Shown: positions 62,684 through 64,000 of the stretch, piece after piece | Layout of the letters: the number at the start of each line of letters is the position of its first letter | Position numbering within the stretch: position 1 is the stretch's first letter | Assembly (NCBI RefSeq): GCF_052324685.1 | Contig: NW_027506901.1 | Coordinates: 892,001-956,000, forward strand | Source of the DNA: Brachyhypopomus gauderio | Taxonomy: Eukaryota; Chordata; Actinopteri; Gymnotiformes; Hypopomidae | DNA length: 64,000 nucleotides | Direction: 5' to 3' | The notes under the pieces: generated by a model | Database searches by the model: none | What the model saw: only the letters and a program-made list of their open reading frames with translations | Told to the model about the DNA's origin: nothing | Position numbers and translations under genes: made by a program

Positions 62684-63396
62684 AGCCTGGTTTATACTTG
62701 ACACGGTGCGAGGGTCCGCGCGGCGAAAATGACGTAATTGGTTTGGCTCCGCCCGTGCGTGAGGGCCTCGCGTGCTGTTGATTCACGAGGTCGTGCACCT
62801 CTCGAATTTTGTAACTTCGCGCGCCGCGCCTCAGCGCAATGAACAAAGTCATGTTTGCAGGGTTCATACACCTTATAAGGTGGAATTCAAGGACTTGTAC
62901 GTTACGTTCAAGGTCCATTTCAGTATTTCCCAACATGTTAAACTTAATTAAGTTAAATATTTATACATATACTCGAAATAATTCGCTTTTAATCACATTA
63001 TTTAATGGTGGTTTATTTTCAAAATGCCCAATCTTAACGTCTTCACGTTCTCTCATGTTTTGTCCTGGAATTTGTTAACGTGATACAAGAGAACTGTTCA
63101 GTCAGATAGCTATTTGTTGTGAAACGAAGTAGTTACAATTTCAAGCATTTTAAAGTACTTAGCCTAAATTCCAGCACTTTTCAAACCTGAAACACACAAA
63201 CACAAAGCAACATTAAAATTCATCAGGTAAATGTTCATTCCCCTGTTTGAGAGGTGTTTCTTTATACTACCACATATCATTTCGGAGAACAATGTGACGC
63301 GGACAGTATAAACGCCTCCACCGTTCGTGGAGGTTCGTGTGCGGTGGGCGGAGTCGAGCGCTACGGTCACTCGCGAAAGTATAAACAAGGCTTTAG
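62684..63396 (+). mobile_element. MITE copy B, 0.7 kb
   Basis: Ends AAGCCTGGTTTATACTTGAC and AAGTATAAACAAGGCTT are inverted repeats of about 17 bp. Subterminal parts are CpG-rich (GCGCGCCGCGCCTCAGCGC). The interior matches copy A at 8978-9575 in inverse orientation. No transposase or recognisable protein. Confidence 0.85.
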
Positions 63397-63399
63397 TTA

Positions 63400-64000
63400 G
63401 GAAGCTCAAGTTTGCTAGCTATAGAATGGATTTTTCTAAGCAACCAAACTTATAAGTGATGACGTATTGATTAGCTGTAATAAAAAAAATCACCTGACAA
63501 ATAGATGGACAGATGCATCTTATGTTATAGATTTATTTTTAAAGATTTAAGCAGTTTTAGCCTGGCTGTTGGTGTAACCTGCTTACACTAACCTGACTGT
63601 TTTCACGTTGTTATCACATTTGACTGCCACCCGTCATGTCAGTGTTTTTGTTCATAAAGTCTGCAGAACTGTTGAGTTTCGGTTGTGCAGGTTCGTGGAA
63701 GTATTTCCTGGGATAGTGTATGCAAATTTGGAGGTCTAAATATTAATTAGTCAACACTGCTACGTAAGGCTCTAGGGTTTTTGGAATTGGTCAATTTTAA
63801 GTACCCTGTTTTGCTTCTGTTGGAAGTGAGAACAGTTTGAGGTTCATGGTTAGTTCAGAATTACTTATCAAGTTAAATACATTTACTTATTAAATTAAGT
63901 TAAATACAGATGTCCATTCTATGGCATTTTTTAACATAGACCTTTAAATCTGCTAATGGTAATTAGTAGTTAGGGTAATTGCATTAGGGTAATGTTGGAG
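63400..64000. other. AT-rich DNA to window end, nothing recognised
   Basis: No exon, RNA gene or clear repeat seen. Confidence 0.5.

Overview
The window is nuclear DNA from a ray-finned (teleost) fish. The evidence is vertebrate-style split genes with GT-AG introns, two Tc1 transposases of the fish type, several tRNA-derived SINEs, fish-type LINE 3' tails and very dense dinucleotide repeats. The SINE type and the Tc1 load would fit an otophysan (catfish/characin/electric-fish group). That placement is inference, and no species can be named from the sequence alone.

Layout. 1-13 kb is repeat-rich and has no recognised host gene. It holds a LINE-type tail, a SINE, a 20-bp tandem array carrying four hAT-type insertions, a decayed Ty3/Gypsy retrotransposon on the minus strand, a MITE, and about 1.2 kb of GT-rich DNA. 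From about 13 to 44 kb the window is dominated by a plus-strand NOVA gene (best match nova2). It has a KH1 exon at 24.4 kb, a second exon at 34.1 kb, a long last exon at 36.0-37.0 kb with KH2 and KH3, and a possible multi-kilobase 3'UTR. Its introns contain most of the large minisatellites, two intact Tc1 elements (one split by a second transposon), a solo LTR and a foldback element. 44-48.7 kb is intergenic minisatellite DNA. alkbh6 (six coding exons, complete) lies at 48.8-51.4 kb. capns1 (calpain small subunit; noncoding first exon plus ten coding exons, complete) lies at about 52.0-59.0 kb, head to tail and close behind alkbh6. A two-exon Myb/SANT-domain gene lies at 60.9-61.7 kb, followed by a second MITE copy and AT-rich DNA.

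The host genes share a strand but no pathway: neuronal RNA binding and splicing (NOVA), 2-oxoglutarate dioxygenase (ALKBH6), calcium-dependent protease regulation (CAPNS1), and a putative DNA-binding protein.

The most interesting observations are: (1) four different hAT-type elements inserted at the same position of a tandem-repeat unit, all with the same 8-bp target duplication; (2) seven 3' splice sites in nova and capns1 preceded by GT or TA repeats instead of an ordinary pyrimidine tract, with one capns1 intron bracketed by complementary AC and GT runs; (3) a decayed partial copy of a nova exon downstream of the real one, beside a foldback transposon; (4) a Tc1 element with an intact transposase carrying a nested transposon with a broken Myb/SANT gene; (5) YCAY-rich sense-strand arrays inside the gene for a YCAY-binding protein. 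Minisatellites of about 23 kinds make up roughly 12 kb of the window by hand count.
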